Assembly (NCBI GenBank): GCA_003439945.1
Contig: QVRM01005425.1
Location: 360,051-424,050 of the forward strand
Length of the DNA: 64,000 bases
From: Dermanyssus gallinae
Lineage: Eukaryota; Arthropoda; Arachnida; Mesostigmata; Dermanyssidae
Direction of reading: 5' to 3'
Part shown: in pieces, positions 20,885-32,765 of the stretch
Position numbering within the stretch: position 1 is the first letter of the stretch
Layout of the letters: each line of letters opens with the position of its first letter
Notes under the pieces: model-generated
What the model was told of the DNA's origin: nothing
What the model saw: only the letters and a program-made list of their open reading frames with translations
Database searches by the model: none
Made by a program: the position numbers and the translations under genes

Positions 20885-21004
20885 AGCTCTTAATTTTTCG
20901 CTAGTTAGGCAGTCAGCTCTTAATTGTTCGCTAGTTAGACAGTCAGCTCTTAATTTTTCGCTAGTTAGGCAGTCAGCTCTTAATTTTTCGCTAGTTAAGC
21001 GTTG
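20885..21004. repeat. 30-bp tandem repeat, four copies
   Basis: Units start at 20885, 20915, 20945 and 20975. Each begins AGCTCTTAATT and continues TTCGCTAGTTAG. They differ by single substitutions; the last unit degenerates at AAGCG. The repeats are contiguous without spacers. Confidence 0.93.
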
Positions 21005-23290
21005 CTACAACAGCTGCTCTTGGTCTTGTCGCTGTTGTTGCTGCGGTGTGCTGATAGAACTTGTACGTCCATGGATTAGCCCAATTCGTTCCCGCTGCTG
21101 TGTCCGGCAGTGATGACACAGTTCCTGGCTTTTTTCCTGTTAAATTCCTGATTTAGTAGCATTTTCTATCGCTGCTGGACTGATTAAATAGCGTAAATAC
21201 TTTGAGCAGCAGCAACTGCCGCGGCCGCCGCAGCAACAACAACAGCAACAAGAACGACAAAGAGCAAAAAGCGCAGCGTCATTTTCGCCGTTACCTTGAG
21301 GTTAACTCTTGTCATGACTGGCTGCGATGTCGTGGCGCAATAGCTGGCCCACTAATGCATAAATAGCTCTAAGAACCGCTGGGTAGGGAGTCGTTTAGTT
21401 CGTTGGTTGTTCTAGAATTAAGGCATTTTTTACGAAGGTTGTTTTCACGTTTGTTATTTACCCCACCACTACTGCTGCTACTACTACAATTACTACTACT
21501 ACATCTACTACAGCGATACTTTAACTTCACTTGTACGTACAAGTTGACCGGCACACACTGCTTCTACGCACTCTGCCTTTCTCTCGTCGTCGTCGTCATG
21601 TCCGTTAGAGTCGAAATGCTATGCCAAAATTTGTTGTGTTGCTGTCGTTGTTTCTGTTGCAGTTGTTGTTGTTACAGTGGCTCTTTGTTGTTGTTGTTGT
21701 TGTTGTTGCAACTGCTCAGCTGCAATAGCTGCAGAGGCCAGTCGATCTAGTTTGTTGCTGGACCGCTATGAACGACGAACAGGCAGTGAGTGCGAGGCCG
21801 AGACAATTGTGTGTGTCCGCGTTAGTTAGTCGCACTGCGCTGTCACGCGACTCGGCGCCTGGAAGAAGCCAGCACGCGCAAGGACACCCATTAGGATCTC
21901 TGCAGCAGTGGCGAACCGTGCGGTCTCAAGCTATCGAGCATCGTCATAAAACAAACAGCCCCGTACTTCTCTCTGCTGACCTTCTCCTCGAGAGATAGAA
22001 AGATATATAACCATATTACAACAATCACACACATATATATATAACCATATTACAACAACCACACATATATATATATATATATATATGCAACCTTTTGCAG
22101 GCCATTTGCAACATGCCTCATTGCATATGATACAGACAAACAGGGCAGCAAGGACGGTCGGTCGGTCGATCGGTCTCCGAAAAGTCCACTAGAGATTCTG
22201 TAGTATTAGGACTATGCTTCAGGCGTAGCAGAAACAGTTATATGTTATTGAGAAGGGAATACTTAAGTCTCGAGTGAGTAACATTCCTCGTTCGTGCTGG
22301 TGGTTGTGGTGGTGGTGATAGAGGTGGGTAATCGCGGGGTAGTCGTTACGACCCACAGTACAGCAACACACAACAATGCATGTCGGACGCGCTGTGTAGC
22401 CGGGCCGATGATACTCGACCCGTATCATGTCGCTCCAGCTCGAGCGAACTCCATGCGACGCAGCCACCCAGTTTTGTGGGGGGCCGAGTCTGGCAACGCA
22501 CCCCCCCCCCAGTCATACCCCCGCCTACCCGTCCTTCGGTACGTCCAACATGGAGGCGTCCCACCATTACTGGTTGGCTGGCTGGCTGGCTAGCTGACTA
22601 GCGAACCGAGGTGAGCCGGCAAAGGCACTCCCTTCAAAATGTCGTAAATTTCGTCCCGCGAGTTGCGCTACGGTGGCACAGCAACGGCTGGCTGGCGCAT
22701 ACGACAGTGTTCGATTGTCTGGCAACGTGCGCGAACTCCAACTTGAACTTCAGCCGTCGGCGGCGGCGGCGGGGGGTAACTTGTCCCTGTGTGGGAACAG
22801 GTAGATAACCGGTTCACTTGTTGGAACAAACTGCAAAACAATTATACATATATACACACACACACGCACCCCACAAAACGCGTCATTCAAGCGTAAAGTC
22901 AACGCTGTACGAGTGACACGAACGGATGCGCAGCGAACTTGCTGCTGCTGTTGTTGTTGTAACGTTAGTTGCGGCTGTCGAACGGATAATCAACAATAGC
23001 TCGATTTGGTCATCCATCGATCATACCTCATAGGAGAGATTAAATCCATATATGTTTGAGCAAGCGTAGTCTAAAGTTGTATCTACTCATAGTTGTGTTA
23101 CTACTTGAAAAGCCCTGTGATGTGCAGACTGACTTGATTTCTACTTAAAATAGGTATTATGCATTTTACTCTGAAGTGTGTATGCTGTAATGAGAAGTTA
23201 TAAAGTGCACTTAGAAATGTTTTTGCGTTTTTATTCGACCGGGGCGGGTGGATCGAACTGACCCAACCAAATTAGCCGAATGAAAATCAT

Positions 23291-23297
<7 letters not shown>
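21005..23297. other. Unassigned spacer rich in trinucleotide and short repeats
   Basis: Contains GTT/GCT runs (about 21640-21720), a duplicated ACCATATTACAACAA unit followed by (AT)n at 22010-22086, a GGCTG run near 22575-22600 and a C12 run near 22500. No exon is supported. Confidence 0.4.

Positions 23298-23360
<63 letters not shown>
23298..23360. repeat. (AT)n microsatellite, 63 bp
   Basis: An uninterrupted TA run following a CACACA stretch. Confidence 0.97.
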
Positions 23361-24273
<913 letters not shown>

Positions 24274-24559
24274 GGCTTCCCTGCTTGCCCGCGCAGTGTA
24301 GTGATAGAGGTCAGACACGTGCGAGACGACAGTCCTCAGAAGGTGATCGCGCCAGACGCTGTCGAAAGACTTTTTTTGATAAAGTCTAGTTTAACCATGA
24401 CTGTGCCTTCTGACTTGTCTTGACAAGATATAAGCTTGCACAGCCTGGATCGCTACTTTCAGTGGCAGAGCCGAGCTTGCGTTCACCTCTTACTTCGCCA
24501 GTTAACGACTTATTCCTTCAACACGCAATATTTGCTGCTATTCAAGGAAGTTTTGTCTC

Positions 24560-25203
24560 GCCATCATGGATCTGGTGGGCTCTCTCTCTCGAGTGCCCGG
24601 TCGATGGCGCCTGGATGATGGCGCGTTAGCTGGCAACCCTGTAATAGTAGCTTCAGAAGGTGCTGGATTGTGCAACGAAGAGCGGTTTATGTCTCACCTC
24701 ACAAGACTCACAAACTCCTTGTGTCGGATACCCGACTCTTCACACAGACTGATAGCCGACCCTCCTCCACGGTTTCGAGGAACATAAGTGCAGCTGTGGC
24801 GAGAAAACCCCACCGTTAGGTCAGCATGACATATCCTGCATCCACAGCACTGGCCGTGCTGAAGAAAGAGACATCTGCTGGTCTAAATGATACCCTGGCC
24901 TGTGCCATAAGATCCTCCGACGATATTTGTGTCCTCGAAACTACGGCTCTGCACGCAGACGACTCCCGGCCGAACCTGATGGAATAATCCTAACTGCCAT
25001 TGAGGCTAAATAGACAATTGTCTGGGATGCTACCGTGAGTGGCTCTGTAGCACAATCAGTGGTCAATAACGACTCGGCCCATATTGGTTACGCTGTTTCG
25101 CAGGCAGAGACAAATATGTGCCGAAAGTATGCACTTATCGGAGATTCAGTGGACCTATGTCATTCTGCTTTCGAGACCTTACGGGGCCCGGGAAAAATAA
25201 ACC
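24560..25203 (+). pseudogene. LINE fragment, C-terminal region
   Basis: In shifting frames the plus strand gives EEHKCSCGE, then GQHDISCIHSTGRAEE, EPDGIILTA, IVWDATVSGSVAQSV and CRKYALIGD followed by SAFETLRGPG. This order (Cys-rich CxCG...H...C, RPDG-x-L, WDxTV, KY-x-L, A-x-ET-x-G) is the post-polymerase C-terminal region of a family of invertebrate non-LTR retrotransposons. It is interrupted by stops and frameshifts and its 5' part is not recognisable. A minus-strand fragment at 60 kb belongs to the same type. Confidence 0.65.
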
Positions 25204-26418
25204 AGGTGAAATAATAGTAAATAAAGTTTAATATATACCCAAATGAAATAATAACAAATAAAGCATAATATATACTTTCATTTTATTGAAATTGTTGCAT
25301 GTGTATTCGAGGTCAATAATATGGCAGTACCTCAACAATACTAACGGTAATAGCTGGACAGGCATCTTGTGAGCTGTTGCTGGCTTGCACATGAATGTAG
25401 AGCAATTCCGCTACGAAAACAAAGGCTCCATCATATCTTGTGTCGCTTTTGCAGCAAAATAGAACCTTATCGCTTACCCATTTATCTCAGTCGGTGCTAA
25501 CTGAGCAAGTTTTATTCGTAAACAGAGGTTTTGCACCCGGTTGAAACCTTTCAACCTCCACCTCTATGTGACTTCCCTCGGTACGACCGCAGCCAGGTTC
25601 TTCGAGGTTCGTTATGGATGGCTCTAGGCCAATAATCGAACTTCAGGCTATTGACACGCTCAGCTCCCGCTATTTATTAGGCTATTGATACATTTAACTT
25701 TCGATGAGGTGTTTCTACGTATTATTACGAATAATACCAGATTTGCAAGCATTTGGTCATTTTTAGCCTCGTGCCAGTTGCGGTTTCACGTCCAATGCAA
25801 CAACGTGGCTGCCTAGCCTAGAATAGGAGTTGTTTCATAGTTTGTATGTTCAGCAAGTGGTGTAAAAATTACGTCGTTTACAACATTTGCGTTTGGCAGC
25901 GACTCGACGGGGCTGGCTTGGGCGAAAATGCTATACGGCTTAGGTCGTATTGCTTGGTTCTAACTAAATTAATGCTAACAACGATGCGAATGCGTCATCC
26001 GCCCTATAAGAGTATGTGCACGTCTATTTAGTATAATGAGTGTCCCTGAAGCGTCTATGTCTATATGTGGATGAAATCAAATTGTTGCTATTGTAGGAAT
26101 AATCGCTAATCGAATTAATTATAGTATATGGCTACGAAAGCTGAATACTAATATAATAATAAGTCTGGTATCCATGCTACCGATCGTGTCGACAAGCAAC
26201 TGTAGAGGTAAAACTAGGCGGCTGTATTTGACTCTCTCTCTATTCGACGTCTTCTGTGAAGCAAATCTAGATTGCGGTTTACCCGCCGACGCAAAATATA
26301 TTAAGAATAGATCTTAAGATGCATTGCTCAGCTTAGTCAATGCTGTTGTTCACAAAGAACTACGGCAAGCTATTGATGGTGCCACAGGCGAAACTATGGG
26401 AAGCAGGGCTACATTATA

Positions 26419-26420
<2 letters not shown>
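25204..26420. other. Unassigned spacer
   Basis: Begins with a near-direct duplication: CAGGTGAAATAATAGTAAAT and then AAATGAAATAATAACAAATA, each followed by AAG/AGTTTAATATATAC. This may be the 3' tail of the preceding LINE. Nothing else is recognised. Confidence 0.4.
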
Positions 26421-26509
<89 letters not shown>

Positions 26510-26510
26510 A
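26421..26510. repeat. (AT)n microsatellite, about 90 bp
   Basis: TA run with one TTA break near 26498. It directly precedes the unit at 26511. Confidence 0.97.
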
Positions 26511-26990
26511 ATCAATGACCAACTATATCATTTGCCTACGATTCTATGCGACTTAAGGAGACTAAAGACCGACAATTTTAGTTTTAATCAGCGAGTTATA
26601 CAACCAATAAACTTCTGTGTTCTACTTGTGAAATACTACGTTTAGGTGGCTCTGCTGTAAGTAATCCAAATGTTTACACATGGTGGTACTTATTATTTAG
26701 CACTGTATGTGCTCCCCGGTCTGAAAATCTCATCCAACGTAAATGTATTTGAGTATGCTTAGAAATGTACAAATGTATGCTCAAAATTATAACGTTTGAA
26801 GTGTTTAGACACTAGCACACATTTAACGTGCCGATCTAATATGCATTTATTCGGGATATTCGAACAATTTGAAGGAATTGCGTACCAGTCATTCCCAAAG
26901 CTGTCACTGCATGTCACTGCATTGATCACTGTCATAGCATATGGAAAAAGGGATCGACAGTAATGGCTTTTTCTTTACTATCCGTCCTTT
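26511..26990 (+). repeat. Unclassified ~460-bp repeat unit, copy A
   Basis: The segment from GCCTACGATTCTATGCG to GGATCGACAGTAATGGCTTT is present, inverted, at 28361-28817 with only scattered changes. It has no coding frame and no obvious terminal inverted repeat, tRNA-like head or LTR ends. Its start abuts (AT)n. Confidence 0.85.
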
Positions 26991-28252
26991 ACGCTCAAAC
27001 AACGTAAGCTGTTGAGAGCATGGCAACTCATGGTTGCCAGGCGGCATCGTCTAGCTCCAAGCAGTATGTTCATAGCTATACAAACCATCCCTTTGTCATA
27101 TAAATAAAGGCGAATTCTATTCTATGACGATTAGAAGGGCTTTGAATTATGTTGCTGCTGTCGTTATTATGTACACACATTTTACAATGCCTAAGGCATT
27201 TCGTTGGAACTGCTGCCAGCTACGCCAGGGCCAGATATCAGATCCGAGCTGGTTGATATTCAAAGTCTAGTCTAAATTGATGTCTGACGTATATTGTGTC
27301 TTCGTCAGTTGATAAATCACGCAATTCAATTCCGTTTAGATTCTCGGTTGGTTCAAATGTCAAACGCGGTACAAATTTCAGCAGGTGGAGAAGCCATGTG
27401 CACATGTGCGCTGGATGATTTCTTCTATTTCTGCACCTAATTGTTTTGGATCATTGTATTCTGCGGCGGCTAGATCACGACCAACAGGCAACAGTTGAAT
27501 TTCGAGACACCTTTTACGAGTCTCCAGCATCACAGCAAACTGGGAGCAACCGTTTAGATTTCTTAGGTATCCCCTGTATCACGCCACGTTGAGTAGCACG
27601 TAATATTGTCGGGAATTATGGGCGTACTAGCTCGTTGCCACAAGCTTGCTATATAATTCGTCGACAATAGTCGAAACCGAACACATCCATGGTGGGAGAC
27701 GCGAGTCTCGATATTGGAGCGTTCACCCACTTTTAATGGAGAAGCTGTTTTCTCAACTTTCAACTATCCGCAGAAAAATTGCAACAAAATAATAAATATA
27801 TATATATATATGTTTTTTTTTTGGCAAGGCCTAAAGATGGGGCCACTTGCACATGCAGTGTAATCCTCAACCGCTGCTCTGTAAATTTGTGTTGCTGCGT
27901 ATTATTTAACTTAGGTCATCTTAGATGCATTATTAGACTTTACTACACCTATAGGCTTGCACCGCTGGGTGATAGTTCTGAGGTTCGATACATTTCTAAG
28001 CTCTTGTTGAGAGGGGCGTTACCGTTATTTCAAGGAACGCAGGTGGAACTTTAGCGTCTATAAATCTTATCTTTAGGTTTTTGCTGGCCTTGTGGCTGAG
28101 CCACAGCTACGCGCAGCATATCATAGGAAGTGGCCTGCCTTTATGTTTTACACGCCACAGCTTCGAGTAGACGGCTTTAGGGGAAAACTGAATGTCGTTT
28201 ATGAGCGACCGTGAATGTAATCTGCTGGTGAAACTTTTGTGCGGAGAAGAAT

Positions 28253-28260
<8 letters not shown>
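26991..28260. other. Spacer between the inverted units
   Basis: Near 27095-27125 the string AATAAAGGCGAATTCTATTCTAT resembles the tail of a LINE, but no coding block is attached. Otherwise nothing is recognised. Confidence 0.35.
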
Positions 28261-28313
<53 letters not shown>

Positions 28314-28319
28314 ACTATA

Positions 28320-28360
<41 letters not shown>
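28261..28360. repeat. (AT)n microsatellite, about 100 bp with breaks
   Basis: TA run interrupted by TTTATATATATATAACTATATATTT, preceded by a short (AC)n. Confidence 0.95.
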
Positions 28361-28364
<4 letters not shown>

Positions 28365-28817
28365 GAAGGAAAGTAAAAAAAAGCCATTACTGTCGATCCT
28401 TTTTTCCATATGCTATGACAGTGATCTATGCAGTACATGCGGTGGCAGCTTTGGGAGTGACTGGCAAGCAATTCCTCAAATTGTTCGAATATTCGAATAA
28501 AAGCATATTAGATCGGCACGTTAAATGTGTGCTAGTGTCTAAACACTTCAAACGTTATAATTTTGAGCATACATTTGTACATTTCTAAGCATCTCAAATA
28601 CATTTACGTTGGATGAGATTTTCAGACCGGGGAGCACATACAGTGCTAAATAATAAGTACCACCATGTGTAAACATTTGGATTACTTACAGCAGAGCCAC
28701 TTAAACGTAGTATTTCACAAGTAGAACACAGAAGTTTATTGGTTGTATAACTCGCTGATTAAAACTAAGATTGTCGGTCACTTGTCTCCTAAAGCCGCAA
28801 AGAATCGTAGGCAATGC
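28361..28817 (-). repeat. Unclassified ~460-bp repeat unit, copy B (inverted)
   Basis: Inverted copy of 26511-26990. Landmarks include GAGCACATACAGTGCTAAAT and AAGTAGAACACAGAAGTTTA. Both its ends abut (AT)n tracts (28261-28360 and 28818-28842), which suggests a unit that inserts at, or carries, TA repeats. Confidence 0.85.
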
Positions 28818-28842
28818 ATATATATATATATATATATATATA

Positions 28843-29574
28843 CGTGTGTCGGCAAATTCGTAAGCGTAGATCTGTGGTGACATCATTGGTAGATGGTTCG
28901 TGAGTTTGCAATCTAGTGTCCAGCGACAATCCTACTTGGAGGGGATTGCGTGGGACCGGATGCTAATCTTTGTCGCAATGGCGTGTGGAAAATATACGGC
29001 GTTATTTTGGGAGGGCGGGCGAGGTACCGCTGCAAGGTATTACTCAATTTCTACGCGGTCTTTCCAAGTGAGGGAGAGCGAGGCATATGTAAAATTATTT
29101 TTTGCCGCCTTTATAACTACCGGATGTTGATGACGGTAGTCTCAGAGTTCTCGTAATGATCAGGTTGCCTAAATTTTTACCGCCTTTGATTGTCAGGAAT
29201 ATTCACAATCCGTAATTAGCGGGCGACTAAAAGTTTGTTTTATTATGTCGACCTTAGAAATATTGGGGGGGGGGGGGCACCTATTACCTCACGGCGGCGA
29301 CGGTGTGGCTTGGCAAAAATGCAGATTTCCCGACTCGACATATTCTGTGCCTTTAAACCTTAGGAACGGCCACGGCAATGAGCAATAGTTCAGAAGATGT
29401 ATAGTCAACGTGTGAACTTACTTATGCGAAACAGCACAGAGAGTTGTCTAGCGTGTACGCGGATGATCTACGAAAGTTTAAGCTTATTAAGCGTGACGAA
29501 TCTGTAGGTTACGTAAATTTGATGGAACTCTGTATTAATCGAAATAGGCCTGAGTCACGCGTCGGCAACTTTTT
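28843..29574. other. Unassigned spacer
   Basis: A G12 run lies near 29267-29278. No exon is recognised. Confidence 0.4.
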
Positions 29575-29743
29575 AAGCTGACTCAGCCAGCACTTATCGT
29601 CCACGGAACCGCTTTCGCATTGCCTGATAAGACGAACACCAATAAATACAAATGTGCAACGATGGGGATCAAACCCGTGCACTTACGCGTCCTCTTCGGT
29701 CGCAAGGCGCACGCGAATGTACCACGCCACCAGCGGGCTCGAT
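29575..29743 (-). mobile_element. tRNA-derived SINE, older copy
   Basis: Minus-strand copy with diverged B box (GGGTTTGATCCCC), the body (CCACGGAAC, then AATAAATACAAATGTGCAAC on the plus strand) and a decayed 3' hairpin (GCTGACTCAGCC). The tRNA-like head ends at the GGGCTCGA block near 29743. Confidence 0.8.
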
Positions 29744-30681
29744 ACTCACACGTTTGTACAAGTTGCATCGGCCAGGTTAATCGTGTCATTCTTGAAATTC
29801 GCATTGTTGTCTGTATTGTGTCAGCAGTCATTTAGGATGGTAAATGTGATAGACAACAAAACGCTTCTTTGTTTATAAAAGGAATTTAATATGTTTACCT
29901 AGTTTGAATCGGCATGAGCGTATCTAGCCATTCTACATGCGAATGTATTATTCTCTATATCTAATACAACCGTCTCAGGTGTCCGAATAGAATAACCGTG
30001 TCTTAGGTTATTTGATCGCAAAGAAACATGCCGGGTTTAGCGATACTCTCTGACGTCATTGACGCCGGCCTTCAGAATAAAATCTCACATGATCTTGTTG
30101 CATACGCGGGATGCTTGTTGGACAGTCTGTAGTGAATTCCGCCTGAATTTAAAGTCAGCGTAGGACATAACACTCAAGTCTCAACATGATGACGCTCTCG
30201 GCGCAGCTGATTATGTACCAGTAGTTGAGCTTGTGAATTCCGAAGTTTTTCAAAGTGCGTTTGCTCGGCATTTTGCTTAGAGTAAGTGTTTGGCGCGACC
30301 AGTCTATACAGACTCTCAAACTGGCGAAGCTCATCCAAGAATGCATAACGTGTCTATATTGTGTGTCTTACCGCCGTATCTATACTCCCTCGGAGGCTTA
30401 CCGTATGTATTGTTAGTCGATATATTGCTGAGGACGCTAACTTGTTCATGAATGCCGCAACCTTCTCTCGCGTTTTTACGTTTCCAGGTCATTACGATAT
30501 TCGTGCAGCGGCATTTTGCGTGTGCGTATATTAGCGTTGTAAGTGCTTTATTAAGGCCGGATAAAAGAAAAGCCAGACTTACCTTTGTATGCCTAAATTA
30601 AGAACTATATTCGGATGAAGCTTATCCTAGGCTACCCTAGCAGACTGTATATGTATATATATATATATATATATATACACA
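29744..30681. other. Unassigned spacer
   Basis: No exon or named repeat. An (AT)n tract at 30653-30677 abuts the mariner element. Confidence 0.4.
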
Positions 30682-31725
30682 CAGGTAGTTCAACAAGTTC
30701 TTAAAATGAAAACCAAGAAGTTTCCAAATCATGTTTTAAATTTTTTCTTATTTGATATACTACCCGAGAAGCTCAATACATTTTCCCCACCGAGATTTCA
30801 GAGCATTTATACCTCTTGAGTAGAATTCTGCGTCTTTAGACTGAAAATAGGCATTGACAGCAGGTTAACCTTATCATTGCTGGACAAACGCTTTCCACCG
30901 AAACTATTCTTCAAATGTCCGAAGAGGAAATAATCAGAGGGGGCCAGGATTATTCCACGTTGGTCTCAAAAAACCGTAGCCATTATCTCTCCGGCCGATG
31001 CCGTTGTCCGCACCCTCTTCGGAGGTCCTTCACTAGGTGCACACCATTGGCGAGATGCTTCTTGGGTCTCGGGAGTGTAGTGATGGACCCAGCTTTCATC
31101 GACGGTCACGAATCTGCGCCAAAAATCTGACGGATTTTTCGACATCTTGGCCAAATTTCGCTGTAAAGCGGAAACACGCGCGTCTTTTTGGCCTTGGTTG
31201 AGCAAATGCGGCACCCATTGTGCTTTGAGCTTTTTTATCTTCAAGTTGTCGTGCAGGATGAAATGCACTACTACCCAAACTGATCCCCAAAGGCCTCCGC
31301 TATCTCCCTAATGTTCACTTGCTTATCCGCGGCAACGATTTCCACGTTTTTCCCCATCAGTTGCCGTTTTTGGGCGTCCTGAACGTTTATCCTCGGTGCT
31401 CCTGCGACCTCTTTTTAACTTATTAATCCAGTTGGAAACAGTGGCAAAACATGGCGCAGAGTCACCGTACACCTCGTCTAACTCAGTTTTCACTTGGGTC
31501 GCATTCCAACCATTGAAATAAAGATGCTTGATAACCACTCGAAACTCTTGTTTCTCCATTTTTCAAAATCACGCCGATACGTTGCACGGGAAAAGCGATC
31601 AAACGAAATCGCAACGGCCAATCACCATAATATTTTGACTGCTAGCAGTCGAAAAGTTACCGTTTCCAGTGAAAAAGAAATCGCGCCAAAATTCGAATTC
31701 TGAAAAGCTTTTTTTGTTGTGCTGT

Positions 31726-31759
<34 letters not shown>

Positions 31760-31792
31760 AAAGCTCATTTTAAGAACCTGTTGAACTACCTG
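30682..31792 (-). mobile_element. mariner-family transposon, internally deleted
   Basis: Terminal inverted repeats of about 28 bp (CAGGTAGTTCAACAAGTTCT...TTAAAATGA) lie at 30682 and, inverted, at 31765-31792, with one mismatch. The right edge is followed by TA; the left is preceded by CA, so the TA target duplication has mutated on one side. The element is 1111 bp against roughly 1.3 kb for intact relatives. An (AT)n run (31726-31753) has grown between the right repeat and the transposase start. Confidence 0.92.
30740..31559 (-). pseudogene. mariner transposase, broken
   Basis: Reading the minus strand from 31559, residues 1-65 form the N-terminal helix-turn-helix region (MEKQEFRVVIKHLY ... 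GDSAPCFATVSNWINKLKRG ... SGRPKTATD). After a frameshift near 31350 the linker (ILHDNLKIKKL, QWVPHLL) and the first catalytic Asp (TVDESWVHHYTPE) follow. Next comes MATVF, then TGA where intact mariners have Trp. The frame continues DQRGII and jumps directly to LAPSDYFLFGHLKNS near 30960-30904. The segment that should hold the second Asp (HDNA motif) and the third (the Asp of PDLAPSD) is missing. The protein cannot cut DNA. Only the ends could still be mobilised in trans. Confidence 0.9.
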
Positions 31793-31799
31793 TATATTG

Positions 31800-32060
31800 G
31801 TTGCGCCGGTGGCGTGGGCTACTAACGCACCATTCAAGCCATGGCAACCAGAACAACGATCGCAAGTTCGAGTCCCGACCGGATGCTGGATGTTCTTGTT
31901 GGAGGGGGTCGTCATTGCCCTGCTGCTACAGACCTCTGCTGGAGAAAGCCTATATGAATTCAGTAACGATAACGCGATGCCGATAGAGGCATTTGGACAT
32001 TGTCTCGTGCTACAGGCATTTAAGCCCATTACGAAGTCTAAAGCGTATATTTGCAATGAT
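31800..32060 (+). mobile_element. Second SINE-like family, copy 1
   Basis: A tRNA-like head shows an A-box-like GGTGGCGTGGGCTACTAACG and a B box GCAAGTTCGAGTCCCGACC about 45 nt later. The body includes CTGCTGGAGAAAGCC, which is shared with the sequence at 45.9-46.1 kb. The body differs from that of the main SINE family. It starts 8 bp after the mariner end. The 3' boundary is uncertain. Confidence 0.5.
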
Positions 32061-32627
32061 CATTCCGGCGACAAAAGCCACCGATATCACAGTATCAGGA
32101 TGTAGCATTCATTGTACAATATGCAGTTTTGCTCCTGTGAATGACAATGCGGCTATGCATCGTTGTTCAAGTATTAAGATTAAGGGCTGTCCGTTTGACT
32201 TCGTAGGCAGGCACTGAGTGGTCGATGACACGATTCACTATCATTTCATTTCGAATCAACATTCTATATAACATGTTGTTGACGACGACGACGAGCGAAG
32301 TTTGTGCGCTTGTGAGGGTGGCGGGCTTCACGTGGCACATACGAACAAAACCTGTCAAACTAGTCTCGTCTAGATAGCAAGGACAATTAATAATGATACG
32401 CGCGATCGAACCCCTTTCTAGCCGGTGGTACACGTGGCTCTTCAGAACAGCAACAACAGCCAAGAGCAGCTGTAGCAGCGGGCTCTGCGGCGGCAACACC
32501 AGTTGAAAGAGGTTACGGCAAAAAAATACATAACAAAGAGGTTACGGCATTGACAAAATAAGGGCAGCGAACGAAAAGTAGCCGTAACGGTATTATGAAT
32601 CACGGCAGCAACAGCAATAGGGTCAAG
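32061..32627. other. Unassigned spacer
   Basis: Contains a GACGAC run near 32280 and a repeated GAGGTTACGGCA unit at 32510-32550. No exon. Confidence 0.35.
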
Positions 32628-32765
32628 AGGCGCAACAACAGCAACAACAACGATAACGACGACAACAACAACAACAACGATAACGACGACAACAACAACA
32701 AAGACGACAACAACAACAACGACAAAGACGACAACAACAACAACAACAAAATCGGCAAGCAACAA
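32628..32765 (+). repeat. CAA/GACGA trinucleotide repeat tract
   Basis: A regular array of (CAA)n with GATAACGACGACAACAACAA submotifs; the three units near 32650, 32680 and 32710-32740 form a ~30-bp higher-order period. Confidence 0.9.

Noticed and set aside
20885..21004. CRISPR-like array of 30-bp repeats
   Set aside because: Units are contiguous with no spacers, and the genome is eukaryotic.
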